NCBI GenBank assembly: GCA_905147135.1
Contig: LR990067.1
Span: forward strand, 8,866,001 to 8,930,000
Length of the DNA: 64,000 bases
Reading direction: 5' to 3'
From: Blastobasis lacticolella
Taxonomy: Eukaryota > Arthropoda > Insecta > Lepidoptera > Blastobasidae
The notes under the pieces are model-generated. The model did not search any database, was not told where the DNA came from, and saw only the letters and a list, made by a program, of their open reading frames with translations. Of the stretch, positions 9,800 to 22,830 are shown in pieces (the stretch's first letter is position 1; each line of letters begins with the position of its first letter). The translations under genes were made by a program, and so were the position numbers.

Positions 9800-10050
9800 A
9801 TGTAGGTACCAATGACTCTTTTCTGAGCTATTTACCTACATTGGTTGAATACTAAAAGATGCTCTTACGATGAGAGAAAACATCGTGATGAAACCTGCAC
9901 ATTTAGGCTTCTAAATGTGTAACCATGATCCTGGTAACAGGGTCACGGAGGTCAGACGGCAGTTGCTCCATTGTAATTACCTGATCTGCCTAATCATGGT
10001 CAAGGCGGGCCCCGGACACTCGTGCGCTAAAGCATAACCGAGACATTTTT
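9800..10050 (+). repeat. SINE-A fragment
   Basis: Plus-oriented SINE-A body from TAGGTACCAATGACTCTTTT to CATAACCGAGACATTTTTAT. The box B head is lost. Confidence 0.6.
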
Positions 10051-10159
10051 ATCCTAGAATAACATTATTACAAAATTCAATATACGTATTTTCCGCAGGA
10101 CAATCTTATCTAATAAAGCAAGTAGGCTACCTAGGACCTCCATAGGCCAAACAACTTTT

Positions 10160-10545
10160 ATTCCCGATCGTGGTCAGCACCGTTTTTACAAATTATTTAA
10201 CCGGTTCGCTGCGGCCTCGACATTTGGGTCGAAATTGGCGTTACTCGAGTGCGCGAAAACTCTTTGGCCGGTCCATTCAAACACAATCGGACTCGATCGG
10301 CTACGGTCCGCGCACTCTCGTCACGCCAGCGCGGACTCAGCTGGCAGAGCATCGGCACACATCATCATATCAGCCGAAAGACGCCCACTGTTGTGCATAG
10401 GCCTCCCCCAGAGATCTCCACGGCGGCCGGTCCTGTGCCTTCCGCATACAGCCTGCTGGTACCTGCGATCTTTACCAGGTCGTTGGTCCACCTTGTGGGA
10501 GGCCTACCCACACGCGTTTGGTATATTTCGGCGGCCATACAGCTG
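10160..10545 (-). pseudogene. Non-LTR reverse-transcriptase C-terminal fragment F, copy 1
   Basis: On the minus strand the text encodes VGRPPTRWTNDLVKIAG, the conserved Arg-Pro-Pro-x-Arg-Trp-x-Asp-Asp-Leu block near the C-terminus of lepidopteran non-LTR reverse transcriptases. It then runs through GGGGGAGGCCTATG toward CAGTGGGCGTC-type sequence. Related scraps lie at 18072-18180, 22680-22830, 28228-28425, 57055-57140 and 62050-62190. Only a dead 3' fragment remains. Confidence 0.7.
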
Positions 10546-10611
10546 TGCGCACGACTCATCTGGCGGCGTTTGTTAGCACCGCGCCTGACGCTTTGAAATT
10601 TGGGTTCGCAG

Positions 10612-11021
10612 CAATGAGCAGTTTTCCAATAGGTATCTAAAGCATTCCTAACTACTCACTAGATGGCGCCTCGACAATTTTGGTAATTGATAATCGCTTG
10701 AAATAGGTTCTTAGCAAACAGGATATAAACACTGGGTACGTTATATTGCTTAATGTTGTTTTTATCAATAGTTTTTAACTTTATTTAAGAGGTTGTAATA
10801 ATATATTACAAACAAAGCAAACATCAATTGGTCTGAGTCAATTCGTTTCATGGACACTAGTCTCAAGAATGGAGACAATACAAATCACAGATAATATGAA
10901 AGGTTTGTATTAAAATACGTTTCGTTGCACCTTTTGGTAAAAAATACCAAAATTGTAGGAGCGCCATCTATTGATGCTTTTTGAAACCAATTGACAATAC
11001 CCACTGGAAAACTGCTCATTG
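10612..11021 (+). mobile_element. MITE family H, copy 1
   Basis: About 410 bp with TIRs CAATGAGCAGTTTTCCAATA (left) and ACTGGAAAACTGCTCATTG (right). Subterminal blocks GATGGCGCCTCGACAATTTT and GAGCGCCATCTATTGATGC are conserved in copies at 26757-27163 and 61430-61838 (inverted). No coding capacity. Confidence 0.8.
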
Positions 11022-12768
<1,747 letters not shown>

Positions 12769-12996
12769 GCGTGGACGATATTTGAAACTTTCAAACTTTG
12801 AAACAAGACAAGGCTGTATGCTACACGAAACACTTAGCAACATAATGTGAAAAACAACTCTGCTCTTCAGACCACATATACCGTATGTACAACTCCTGAA
12901 TCCTGAAGAATTAGTCGAAGAGAAGAGTGAAGTTGGTGTCGTTTTTCGTCGCTACCCCCTTTTGCAAATCTGCAGTGTTATAATTCTATTTGACAA

Positions 12997-13027
12997 AGCC
13001 CTTTTCAGGGCTGCAATTAGTCAAGAG
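12997..13027 (+). promoter_or_regulatory. Histone 3' stem-loop of H3 with downstream element
   Basis: AGCCCTTTTCAGGGCT (12997-13012) is a 6-bp stem with TTTC loop, preceded by ACAA: one base pair away from the consensus. CAAGAG at 13022-13027 resembles the purine-rich histone downstream element that pairs with U7 snRNA. The distance from the stop is 229 bp, longer than is usual. Confidence 0.85.
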
Positions 13028-13129
13028 TTTCTAGACTTGCGAATACCGAATACTATCAACGAAATATATCCAAAATGTAGGTAACGTGGTTACTATTGGT
13101 GGTTGAGATCTTTAATTGGAGAAGTACCA

Positions 13130-13310
13130 TGCAATGTTCCTAACCCGTCCATCGACTTTTTTTTTGGGCCACCCACTGGAAGGCCCGAAGTGGTCACCGC
13201 TGCCCGTAGACATTAGAACACCAGGGGTATCACCAATGAGTTGCCGAGCTAGGTTTTACGAGCTGGGTAAAACCCAGCTTCTGACGCCCGTTTTCACTAA
13301 ACTCGAATTA
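13130..13310 (+). repeat. Dispersed repeat M
   Basis: Contains AAGTGGTCACCGCTGCCCGT and GACATTAGAACACCAGGGGT. Related pieces are at 2140-2200, 31705-31800 and 63670-63730. Family not identified. Confidence 0.5.
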
Positions 13311-13406
13311 AGTTAAGCATTACCAAACTAGAAAACTTTTATATTGTCTATTTTACCAACCCTTTACCTCTAAGCAAGGTTTATCACTTGATTCGCGTTG
13401 TAATGT

Positions 13407-13498
13407 TGGTAAACTGACGGTGACGGCGTCGTCGACAACAAAGTGACATTTCAAAATAGCGAAACTTAGTTCCAGTTTTGGCCACCGGATAAGATAAG
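13407..13498 (-). repeat. MITE family J, copy 1
   Basis: Ends in AGTTTTGGCCACCGG and has a GACGGCGTCGTCGACAACAA block. Relatives lie at 20296-20408, 23193-23297, 39261-39357 and inside 44983-45191. Confidence 0.55.
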
Positions 13499-13564
13499 TT
13501 TGCTGTAGGAAACAGAATGAACTGTCAGTTTAGGTGATGCCTAGGGACTAAGCACCGCCTAATC

Positions 13565-13745
13565 CATTTCCTAACTTTAAGCATTACCTAAAAAAATATA
13601 AATAATAAATAAATAATACTTAATAAATATTCGTGGACAAATTCACACAGCGCCATCTAGATGCCCCAAACTAAGCAAAGCTTGTGCTATGGGTGCTAGA
13701 TAACTGATATACTACTTAAATACTTTTTTCGAAGTTTGGCGAAAC
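13565..13745 (-). repeat. SINE-K tail fragment
   Basis: AAATAAATAATACTTAATAA then CAGCGCCATCTAGATGCCCC and AAGCAAAGCTTGTGCTATGG: the reverse of the SINE-K tail. Confidence 0.55.
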
Positions 13746-14387
13746 ATATTTCGTCTTAACCAATTCCTAAGTATTTGGGCATGGGATTTAGGCGATGCCT
13801 GTGTTTAGTGAAAGCGAGCATGAGATATGTCGTTCTGGTAGCAACTATGCAAATGTTAGACCCCTCTACTGCCAAAGCCATGGAGCAACGGATACTTTAC
13901 TCACTGACAGGAACACAAAAGTATTTAAATAGTTATTTGTTCAACAAGAGAGCAAAGGTAAAGAATATTTTACGCAGCAAAAAATGCTGCGAGTGCTGAC
14001 CTTAAAACAACAACAAGAGAAGTGCTATTTAGAATTGATTCTATTACAGACTACTGACAGAGCGCGTGAGTGATTTGAAGGCACAAGACATTGAAAATAA
14101 AAATGAAATTTTTGAAAATACCCGCTACATGGCGACGGATAAAATCATCGTACTTGCAAGCTATTGAATGCAAAAAACCGCATACTAGCAAAGTAGAAGT
14201 TAGGCTAGTTTCGTTTTTAACTTGATGAAATCGTCGCTTTCCGTCACAATACGAACTGCATAGAATAGATCAGATTGTTGTCGGTCTGCCTGCCTGTATG
14301 TCACCTGGTTGGTGTACTCTGCCGGCGGACACTATACAGCCATCCATAATTCCACAAATGATTAGGTTTACTTAAATTACCTATGTG
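13746..14387. other. Spacer, nothing recognised
   Basis: A 74-codon open frame at 13775-13999 has no recognisable domain and no promoter or splice context; I do not support it as a gene. No clear repeat was identified. Confidence 0.35.
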
Positions 14388-14835
14388 CTATAACGGTGAG
14401 GGTGAATCCCACTGCCGCCATGTACCAATGACAATCATTTCTGACTTAAGTACGTAAATTAATTTATCACTTACATATGCTCTTTCGGTGAGGGAAAACA
14501 TCGTGATGAAACTTACACATTCAGGTGACTGAATGTGTAACCATGATCCAATCTTATCAGGTTCCCCTGTTAACAGGATCACGGAGGGCTAATGGCTGTC
14601 GCTGCATTGTAATTTTATTTAAATATATTATACAAGACAGGCATTTGACCACCAGCCATCTCACCTGTTGGTAAGTGACGATGCGGCCGAAGATGGAGCA
14701 TGCCCGTCTTGGAACAGCCTATTCACTCTAGCCTTGAAGGCATCCAGATTATATTGATTACCTGATCGTCCAAATCCTGGATCACGTACAAGCTGGACCC
14801 CGGGCCCTCGCGTGCTACCTAGGAATTGTCATCGT
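14388..14835 (+). repeat. SINE-A interrupted by a LINE fragment
   Basis: The SINE-A body runs 14388-14610 and resumes at about 14757-14835 (CTGATCGTCCAAATCCTGG, GGGCCCTCGCGTGC). Between them is a minus-oriented LINE 3' piece. Confidence 0.7.
14625..14757 (-). pseudogene. LINE C-terminal fragment E, nested in a SINE
   Basis: The reverse complement matches 57600-57740, where the frame reads [20 protein letters not shown], a reverse-transcriptase C-terminal segment. The relative at 24500-24665 is also related. Confidence 0.65.
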
Positions 14836-14984
14836 ATCAGGGCGATGCCCTATGGCGGTGGTGTCTGGGGCTTGTCACGACAAGCCGGTCTGGAAGTGGT
14901 TAACACTGCGTGCGAGAGTACAACCTGGACATTAACGCCAAGATCAGATGATTCTTTTGGTAAGATGCAGATTCTTGCCAACAA

Positions 14985-15131
14985 CCGGCTCTGCTTGGCA
15001 TTGTCTGTCACTGACCGGCTCTGCTTGGCATTGTCTGGCACTGACCGGCTCTGCTTGGCATTGTCTGGCACTGACCGGCTTTGCTTGGCATTGTCTGGCA
15101 CTGACCGGCTCTGTTTGGTATTGTTTGACAC
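14985..15131. repeat. 30-bp minisatellite, about five copies
   Basis: CCGGCTCTGCTTGGCATTGT starts units at 14985, 15015, 15045, 15075 and 15105. Spacing is exactly 30 bp, so all frames stay open, which creates repetitive open frames on both strands that are not genes. Confidence 0.9.
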
Positions 15132-15139
15132 GGTCCCAC

Positions 15140-15320
15140 CGTTGTCGGCGTGGGGTGGATGTGCTCCGGTCCTGGGGTGGCCAACATGTCACTGCTTGTT
15201 TCCTTCCTACTTTCCTACCCCCTCCTCTTTGACGATAGAAAGAGATATGTAATGTCCTACTCAAACAAGAATTTTGAATTTGTATTTGAATTTCAAACTA
15301 AGAGCAGTTGCAGCGATGGG
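15140..15320 (+). repeat. Dispersed repeat L, copy 2
   Basis: Shares TTCCTACCCCCTCCTC and AGAAAGAGATATGTAATG with the reverse copy at 8320-8560. Confidence 0.5.
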
Positions 15321-15733
15321 AATAAGTGGTGGCCGTTGCTCGCTAACATAGAAATAAATTCTTATATGAACTCCTATGGGTAATCATGAAAGGGTCACAA
15401 AGGGAATTTAGGAGTAGGACACTAAATACGGTTAACACTCCACGTCGGCTAGTATCGGCTTCGTAAAATAATTAATTAATAACAAGTCCCTTGCTCCTTG
15501 TACCTAACTACATTAAACACTGGGGCTCCACCACCATGTCAGAGGCCCAAGCCAAGCTCACCTGCACGTGGGCCCCCTGCCGGCAGACGAGACTAGTTAG
15601 AAAAGTGTTTGTAAAAGGACTAGTTTAAGAAAAGCAAGAAGTCTTCCGGTTTGCACACGCGTGCGACAGAGACGACATGACACGATTTAGTCGATGTGCG
15701 TCATCTACTTGTATTAGGAACTAGTGAAATTAA
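15321..15733. other. Spacer, nothing recognised
   Basis: No gene or clear repeat seen between the repeat L copy and the long inverted repeat. Confidence 0.35.
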
Positions 15734-15880
15734 GTATGTTCCGGGTTTCCTACCGCGTACCTTTGTTGACGAGTAGCCCGATATTTCGACGCAGTTGCAT
15801 GTATCATGGTCACGGACGACTGTGTCGAAATATCGGGCTACTCGTCAACAAAGGTACGCGGTAGGAAACCCGGAACATAC
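15734..15880. repeat. Perfect inverted repeat, 57-bp arms
   Basis: The arms 15734-15790 and 15824-15880 are exact reverse complements around a 33-bp spacer. The left arm opens GTATGTTCCGGGTTTCCTAC and closes CCCGATATTTCGAC. A solo left-arm copy with the same following CGCAGTTGCA is at 39383-39440, so this is a mobile or dispersed unit. Confidence 0.9.
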
Positions 15881-15994
15881 CTTTAAAATGTGTGATAATA
15901 ACCGAGATACTTTAAGACATTATGTTAGTGAACTTTTACTTTTATTAGGTACCTAGTATTCGTATTGGCCAATGAAACTGATTGAAAGCACTCC

Positions 15995-16010
15995 GGCCCT
16001 GAAAAGGGCC
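15995..16010 (-). promoter_or_regulatory. Histone 3' stem-loop of H4
   Basis: On the minus strand it reads GGCCCTTTTCAGGGCC, the textbook metazoan histone stem-loop. It lies 234 bp after the H4 stop; the three extra H4 tail copies account for about 156 bp of that distance. Confidence 0.92.
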
Positions 16011-16087
16011 TTCGTCAATTTTCGTAACAAATTGTACCCGGAATAAATCAAACCATATTTATCTAAGCTAGAACATATCTTAGTTTT

Positions 16088-16243
16088 CTACAAGCCGCCG
16101 AAGCCATACAGCGTCCGGTCTTGTCTCTTGAGTGTCTTGTACTAGCCGCCATATCCGTACATTGTTCTTCCTTGTCTCTTAAAGGCAATCTACAAGCCGC
16201 CGTAATCGTACAGTGTCCGGCCTTGTCTCTTAAGGGCCTTCTA
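16088..16243 (-). repeat. Three in-frame copies of the H4 C-terminal coding tail
   Basis: Reading on from the H4 stop in the same frame, three units end in TAG stops at 16190-16192, 16142-16144 and 16088-16090. They encode [29 protein letters not shown] and [15 protein letters not shown], against the true [14 protein letters not shown]. Unit spacing is 54, 48 and 54 bp, all multiples of three, and every intervening stop is TAG. They lie inside the 3' UTR, before the stem-loop. They are most simply tandem duplications of the gene end. Confidence 0.88.
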
Positions 16244-17252
<1,009 letters not shown>

Positions 17253-17645
17253 ATGGCACCGACAAAAGTTCCAAAGAATCCAGCAAAAAAACCAACGGAG
17301 AAGCCGATTGAAAAGCCAATAATGAAGATGAAGAAAAAATCCAAGAAGAAAAACTTCGAAAACTTTTCGATATACTTGTACAAACTCCTGCGCAGCATAA
17401 CCACCACGAACGTCGGTATATCGAGGAAGAGTATGCTCATTATGAACAATTTCATCTACGACATGATCGAAAGGCTTGGAGTGGAAGCTGGGAGGCTGGT
17501 TTCCCACGGGAGGAGGACGACCTTAAGCAGCAGGGAGGTCCAAACGGCTGTAAAACTGCTTATACCTGGAGAACTATACAAACATGCCAACATAGAGGCC
17601 TTAAAAGCGATAAAAGCATACCATGACAGCCACGACAAAAGCTAA
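17253..17645 (+). CDS. Strongly divergent histone H2B
   Basis: Core histone H2B, partner of H2A. 130 residues, single exon. The N-tail has spaced Lys-Pro blocks (KKPTEKPIEKPIMK) and no canonical acetylation motifs. The fold begins at NFENFSIYLYKLLRSI and includes GISRKSMLIMNNFIYDMIERL, given here by its landmarks ISRKSM and IMNNF, then SSREVQTAVKLLIPGEL and KHANIEALKAIKAYHDS. Identity to canonical H2B is low outside those blocks. The ubiquitin-acceptor Lys (K120 in vertebrates, in AVTKY) aligns with Ala, with a Lys one residue earlier. Long A-rich leader; AATAAA at 17748 and a degenerate stem-loop at 17794. Divergent to H4. Germline or embryonic use is inference. Confidence 0.93.
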   Translation: MAPTKVPKNPAKKPTEKPIEKPIMKMKKKSKKKNFENFSIYLYKLLRSITTTNVGISRKSMLIMNNFIYDMIERLGVEAGRLVSHGRRTTLSSREVQTAVKLLIPGELYKHANIEALKAIKAYHDSHDKS

Positions 17646-17747
17646 CAAAAAAATTGGAAAATTAAATTTTAGTAAGATTAATTATAAATGTAAATAATAT
17701 TAGAGTTACCTACCTAGTCGATTAAGGAAGATGATTATTGTCAATTA

Positions 17748-17753
17748 AATAAA
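17748..17753 (+). promoter_or_regulatory. Polyadenylation signal after H2B
   Basis: AATAAA about 100 bp after the H2B stop, 41 bp before the stem-loop-like element; either could form the mRNA end. Confidence 0.45.
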
Positions 17754-17793
17754 TGATTATAACAAAAATGCTATCTGTTAATAAAAATAAATC

Positions 17794-17809
17794 AGCCTTT
17801 TTCGAGGCC
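17794..17809 (+). promoter_or_regulatory. Degenerate histone stem-loop of H2B
   Basis: AGCCTTTTTCGAGGCC gives four Watson-Crick pairs plus a T-G pair closing a TTTC loop, followed by ACAACA. It sits 149 bp after the stop, almost the same offset as for H2A (146 bp). Confidence 0.55.
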
Positions 17810-17837
17810 ACAACACATTTCGTTGTTTCTTTTACCT

Positions 17838-18069
17838 AGCCGTGTGGCGTCAGGCAGAGTAGAAAAGCACAATCCCTTACACTCGTGGGTTTCGAACAAG
17901 GCGACTAATGTTTTCGAGGCAAAAGATCTAGTCTCGGTAAATTGGAAAATGGGCATATAACACTGCGATCTCCAACCCGCCTGCCAAGCGTGGAGATTAT
18001 GGCAATAACCTCCCCTTTCGTGGGAGAGTCCCATAGTACTGCAGTGGACTGTTATGGGCTGTGATGATT
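17838..18069 (-). repeat. Dispersed repeat C, copy 2
   Basis: Reverse-oriented copy: CCGTGTGGCGTCAGGCAGAG at one end and ACTGTTATGGGCTGTGATGA at the other. Confidence 0.65.
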
Positions 18070-18071
18070 AG

Positions 18072-18180
18072 GGGCAAAGATCATCATCATCGTCATCTTT
18101 GTCCACTGCTGGACAAGCCTCGCATCGCAAGCCAGCGCCAATGCATCCTGTCCGTTACTTGCCATGCTTGGCTTGTCCAC
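18072..18180 (-). pseudogene. LINE 3' fragment (F-like)
   Basis: CATCATCATCGTCATCTTTG then CCACTGCTGGACAAGCCTC: the CAT-rich lead and CACTGCTGG phrase seen at the 3' end of the other F fragments. Confidence 0.5.
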
Positions 18181-18344
18181 GGCAAACATATTTTTTGACA
18201 ATGCATTAAAGATTTTCCGAACCCCGACCCAAGAAGAGAGACATTTTAGTTTGACTGACGGATGTTTCCGGAAGGATCGACCAATCTTGATGAGATTTTA
18301 TCTGGATTGTACCTATTGCATTCAATTACAGTTACACTATGTAC

Positions 18345-18450
18345 GGTTCTTAGGCATTAAAATAATATGAATAAAAAATGTGAACAATACACACTGCGCC
18401 ATCTAGCCCCAAAGTAAGCTAAGCTTGTGTAATGGATACATTAGTTTTGT
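18345..18450 (-). repeat. SINE-K tail fragment
   Basis: ACACACTGCGCCATCTAGCC and AAGCTAAGCTTGTGTAATGG match the SINE-K tail in reverse. Confidence 0.5.
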
Positions 18451-18962
18451 TTTATTAAAATCGGTTTAATAATTTGGGAAATATATGCGATTTTGTCGGG
18501 GTTTTCGGATAAGTTATATAACTACGAACGAGGAGAATCTCAATGTCCCATCAGATCATCAGCAAAACACGTTGCAGTCCAGTCTCATCTACAAAACGCT
18601 GTTGCCCAGTTTCTGGTCTACGGAGGTCCTATTTGGTCCGCCTCTAACACATAATCGACTATCCCACATTTATCTATTATGGTGACATTCGCTGCGCCAG
18701 CGCAGCGAGGTGTTCTTTTTGAAAAAAATGTTTTCTACCCACACTTTTCTTACGCTCTTGGTAATGCATGTGCAAGTAAGAACCACTGGCTGTTCAACTG
18801 TTCGAAGCAACTTTGTATCCTTGTGATGTGTACTAAACTGTTCAATCATGTTGTGAGGAAGTTTATTGTCTGGTGCCCACATCGAAATTGTATCATCGCA
18901 CCACCGTCAGCCCACTGGATATTGTTATACAGGAAAACACCATAATTTAATTAATATGAGTC
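18451..18962. other. Spacer, nothing recognised
   Basis: Short overlapping open frames on both strands lack domains or gene context. No repeat was identified with confidence. Confidence 0.35.
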
Positions 18963-19354
18963 TATAATAAGACCACGATAAGTCCGAATCGCTTTTTAAT
19001 AAAAAACAAAATAAAAATCTCTGTATGGCAACTTATGCCAAGTTTTTTAAACATTATAGAAAGTCATTCATTAAAGTCATAACAAACAATTTGATTTCTG
19101 TAGAATTGTTTATTTTCGTGAGTTATGAAAAATATTATTGAATAATGGGCAAAACAATTAAAAAGGAAGTGCGAGAGATAATTTACAGCATGATTAATAA
19201 TTTAGACAAACTAAAAGTACAAGTTCAAGCCAAATAACTGAATGTTTACAAGAAGGACTGACAAGAACAGATTATCCCCAGATAATTGCCATATTTTCAT
19301 TTTTTTATTTTTACTACCGTCAGTCAATACGGACTTATCGTGGTCCTTATTATA
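18963..19354. mobile_element. TIR element, about 392 bp
   Basis: The left end TATAATAAGACCACGATAAG and right end CTTATCGTGGTCCTTATTATA are inverted repeats of about 24 bp with a one-base indel. The interior is AT-rich without a transposase: a MITE-like element. No second copy was seen in the window. Confidence 0.65.
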
Positions 19355-20295
19355 TTCAGATATATATCGAGCAAAAGGCGTTTGGAATAATGCAGAGACA
19401 GCTAGGTTGCGATTTGCGAGTGGCTCAAACAGCCACACTCTAAATAGGCTGCATTTGAATTTGGATGCCATCAAAAAGCAAAAAAAAAAGAAATTTGCTA
19501 CTTCACCATGAAGGTCGCTAATTACCAAATCTTTTTGAATATCACATATATTATTTCTAGCATTATCATAGATAATATTTTTATATATAAGTACAGGAGT
19601 GTTATTTCGTCCTCACTGCGTATACCGTTGTTGGTGTCCACCGGCCCACATGAGAGTTCGAAAGAATGTAACAAAGACTTCTATACTATATGGACCGGTT
19701 CATTGCATAAAGGCAATGAGACCACTTCATTGGAGCTAAAACTGCAGTGAAGCTCCAACGTCGTCTCAGTGACGTTTCGGCCATGTATACGAGTGGTCGT
19801 TACTTCACAATCTAAGAATACCGAGTTGCGTAGAAAACGCATGCACTAATTCCGATAAACAGCAACCAAAAACAAGGATGGAGTATCTTTTTCCGTAAAG
19901 TATAACAAACATCATGTATTACTTGTAAAACTTATGTTTTTTGCATTTCCAATAAATATTTTAGTGTTTATTACAAAATTATTAACCGGCCATGATTAGT
20001 TGCTATATTCAATTAAATTTAATGCACTCCATCTGCTTGTTTTTGATTTTGCCGTCTTACATGCATGCGCATGATGTGAGTTTGCACTGGCGGTATAACA
20101 CCGTGGATTTAGTTCTGACCATTAAATGTGGGTAGAATAGAAAAAAATACTTATTACTGTTTAGAACAGCATAACCCGGAACGGACTAATATTTGGAACT
20201 TAATACTAGCTACTGGAATTGTTACCACTGTCCATACAAATTCTTGTACGCGTTAACAATGTTATACCTGGCGGCTTGACAAGATTGTTGACAAA
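19355..20295. other. Spacer, no gene
   Basis: AT-rich. Small open frames (for example 19508-19750) have no recognisable domain. Nothing else supported. Confidence 0.35.
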
Positions 20296-20408
20296 CCTGT
20301 TCGACCCGGTGGCCAAAACCAGAACCAAGTGTTGCCGTTTTGAAATGTATTGTTAATGCCAACAACAGCGACGCTGTCACCCGGTCAGATATGTTTGTGG
20401 CACTGTAG
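20296..20408 (+). repeat. MITE family J, copy 2
   Basis: GACCCGGTGGCCAAAACCAG then TTTTGAAATGTATTGTTAAT and CAACAACAGCGACGCTGTCA. Confidence 0.55.
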
Positions 20409-20494
20409 ACGGCGCTGTTTTATTTACTACGGTAACCGTGAGAGTTATTTTTTCGTTCAACCGCATCTAGAAGTATATATCTATGTGTACATTA

Positions 20495-20580
20495 CCCAGA
20501 AAAGAGTCAATGGTACATAGTCGCTGCGGGATTCGAACCCAGTATCTACTGCCGAGTGAGGCAGCACACCAGGCGGTAGT
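20495..20580 (-). repeat. SINE-A head fragment
   Basis: CAGAAAAGAGTCAATGGTAC then GGGATTCGAACCC, the reverse of box B. Confidence 0.55.
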
Positions 20581-21867
20581 AACTAGCATATGGTTGAGTT
20601 CCACTGTGGTGTAAAAAAATCTACCAAGACTTGCGGGCCATGTACAGTATAGGGTTCCATAATTACCTGTATTCCTGCTTAAAAGAGGTTTTTTGATCTA
20701 GTTATAAATACATTATTAAATTATAAATGCACCTATCTTCTACACACAATCTGATCATGAGGATTTGACGATCCTTAAGCGAAAACACATTTTTGACATA
20801 TTGTATAATTATGATCGTAATTAATTTGTATTTACTTTGGGAAAGTAAATAAACATAAATCTGAACCTACAACTTGTATGAAATATTTACTAATCCAACT
20901 ACACTTAATCAGTTGGTCGACTATTTTGTAATGGAACTACAAATATACGGTTTTCAGATATTTTCCTTTACTTGTTCTACATGGCATTGCCTATGGGTGA
21001 CTTTATTTGTTTTCGATTCCCTTGCGAGCGTCAAAATAAGCGGTATGAGTGGAGGATAAACAGCCGTATCTTTTGATTTCGATAACTTAGAAGTTTGATT
21101 TTTTCATTGCTCCAAGAGATTCCAGACCTGCATTATATATATATATCTGATATTTGATATTCATTTCAGTTTTATACCTCCACGCGTGCCTGAGAAAAAA
21201 GTACTTGAGAGATGGACGGACAATAAATCTCTTAATAAAATGCAAAATGTTCCACAAATCAACCGCTCCGCGGTAGTCGTCGCAAAAGATTCTGTTTTTT
21301 AGGTACGAAACCCTAAAAACAGATAATAAGTACAACAAAGATGGCTTAACACAGCTTTACACGGCTTTTTTACCATTTTATAATAGCATAGACTAGGTAG
21401 GAAACGCCATTATAATTTGTGATTAAACCCACAACTAACACCTGACAGTATATTCTTAGCAAATGTTATAATTAAAATTATTGCTCTTTATAATTTAAAT
21501 TCCATGTCACAGAGTACATGGCCTCGAATACACTGATTTACTTGGCTAGATTGAATTAGAATCGAAAATAGCACTCTACGGCAGTTTTAATTGTAACATA
21601 ATATCAAGAACGCGTAAAACTGTCATCGAGCTACGATTGCTATCCGTTTACAATTCAATCGAGTCATTAGGAGTAGCAGAATACCAACAACAGTACCAAA
21701 ACAATACCGAATTCAGTTAAACGTTCCAACCTCGTACCCGCGGGAACCACATTAAATTTCGGAATATGTGCTATTCTGGGCTATAAGTTATATTTAATCA
21801 AAATCTGTAGATATTATTTTATTGTATTATATAGACGTATGCTAGAGCATTTTGTTGCCAAATCTAG
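20581..21867. other. AT-rich spacer, no gene
   Basis: No coding, RNA or repeat feature could be supported beyond a short TATATATATAT run near 21135. Confidence 0.4.
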
Positions 21868-22195
21868 GTTTTAATGTAGGTAGTGCTCTCGCACACGAGG
21901 GCCCGGGGTCCACTTAGACTCAGAACTCAGAATTTATCAGATCAGATAAATACAGTGCAGCGACTGCCATCTGAGTTCTGTAACTTTGACACTCTTTAGG
22001 CCACCGACGATTTACTGCGGGAAACCGAACCATAAAGGTGCGTAATTTACCGACATCACAGTTCATCCAACAACGAATACTCAAATTCAACATTTGGTTA
22101 GCATTCAACTAATTACTTCGAAAATAGTCATTGGCACATGACCGCAGTGGGATTCGAACCCGGTACCTCTCGCTTACGACTCGGCCATCGACGGT
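21868..22195 (-). repeat. SINE-A, near full length
   Basis: The head, read on the minus strand, includes GGGTTCGAATCCC near 22150 (box B). The body is rearranged but ends in GGGCCCTCGTGTGCGAGAGC on that strand. Confidence 0.65.
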
Positions 22196-22679
22196 CCTTT
22201 GTTGCCAAGTAATAATTTTGGCAAAAAAGCTTTTTAGAATCTGCTCGCCACATGCGCGCAACAGAGCAGGTAGTCTGCTTAAGACAAATTATCGCGTCAT
22301 TGTCCCATAGTTGGGTAAAAATCTTGTTAAGAGAACAAATACCATTTCTTTGCTCACTTCTAGACGTTCTGTCCTCAACAAAGCGGCAGACATTTTTTCT
22401 CAGTCAATTTTCATTGCTGACGTCAGACCAAAGTCGACTCGGTTGGTTCCTCTCGCTGCCATACCAAAATAGGAGGCGACAGGAAAATTTAAAACGGTCA
22501 AGGAAACGGGTTGATTTGTTTTAATGGGTTGTAGAGTGGTCCCCTGATCTGATTTATGTTGGTCAGCCTGCTCTCAGCGGTTGCATCTTCGAGAAACAGC
22601 GCTTTAAAGAGGCTCATTGTTGTGAAAAAAAACAAGGGATATGTTCAGTTTTGGTATGTATTAGAAAAGTAGTGTAGGA

Positions 22680-22830
22680 CGCCCTCCGGCCAGATGGAGT
22701 GACGATTTGCAAAAGGCTGATCATGCTGTGATGGCGGGTGGATGCAGGATGCGGCAAGCTGAGGACAGGGTGCATTGGCGCTCATTGGGGGAGGCCTATG
22801 TCCAGCAGTGGACTAGTATAATCTGATGAT
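22680..22830 (+). pseudogene. Non-LTR reverse-transcriptase C-terminal fragment F
   Basis: One frame reads RPPARWSDDLQKADHAV and continues through an [15 protein letters not shown] block, the C-terminus typical of lepidopteran non-LTR elements, ending near ATCTGATGATG. Confidence 0.75.

Noticed and set aside
14985..15131. CRISPR-like array
   Set aside because: The units are contiguous without unique spacers, in a eukaryotic setting.
14850..15264. Repetitive open frames on both strands
   Set aside because: Produced by the 30-bp minisatellite; no start context or domain.
16088..16243. Possible additional H4 genes
   Set aside because: Only about the last 15 codons are repeated; no start or histone fold is present in any unit.
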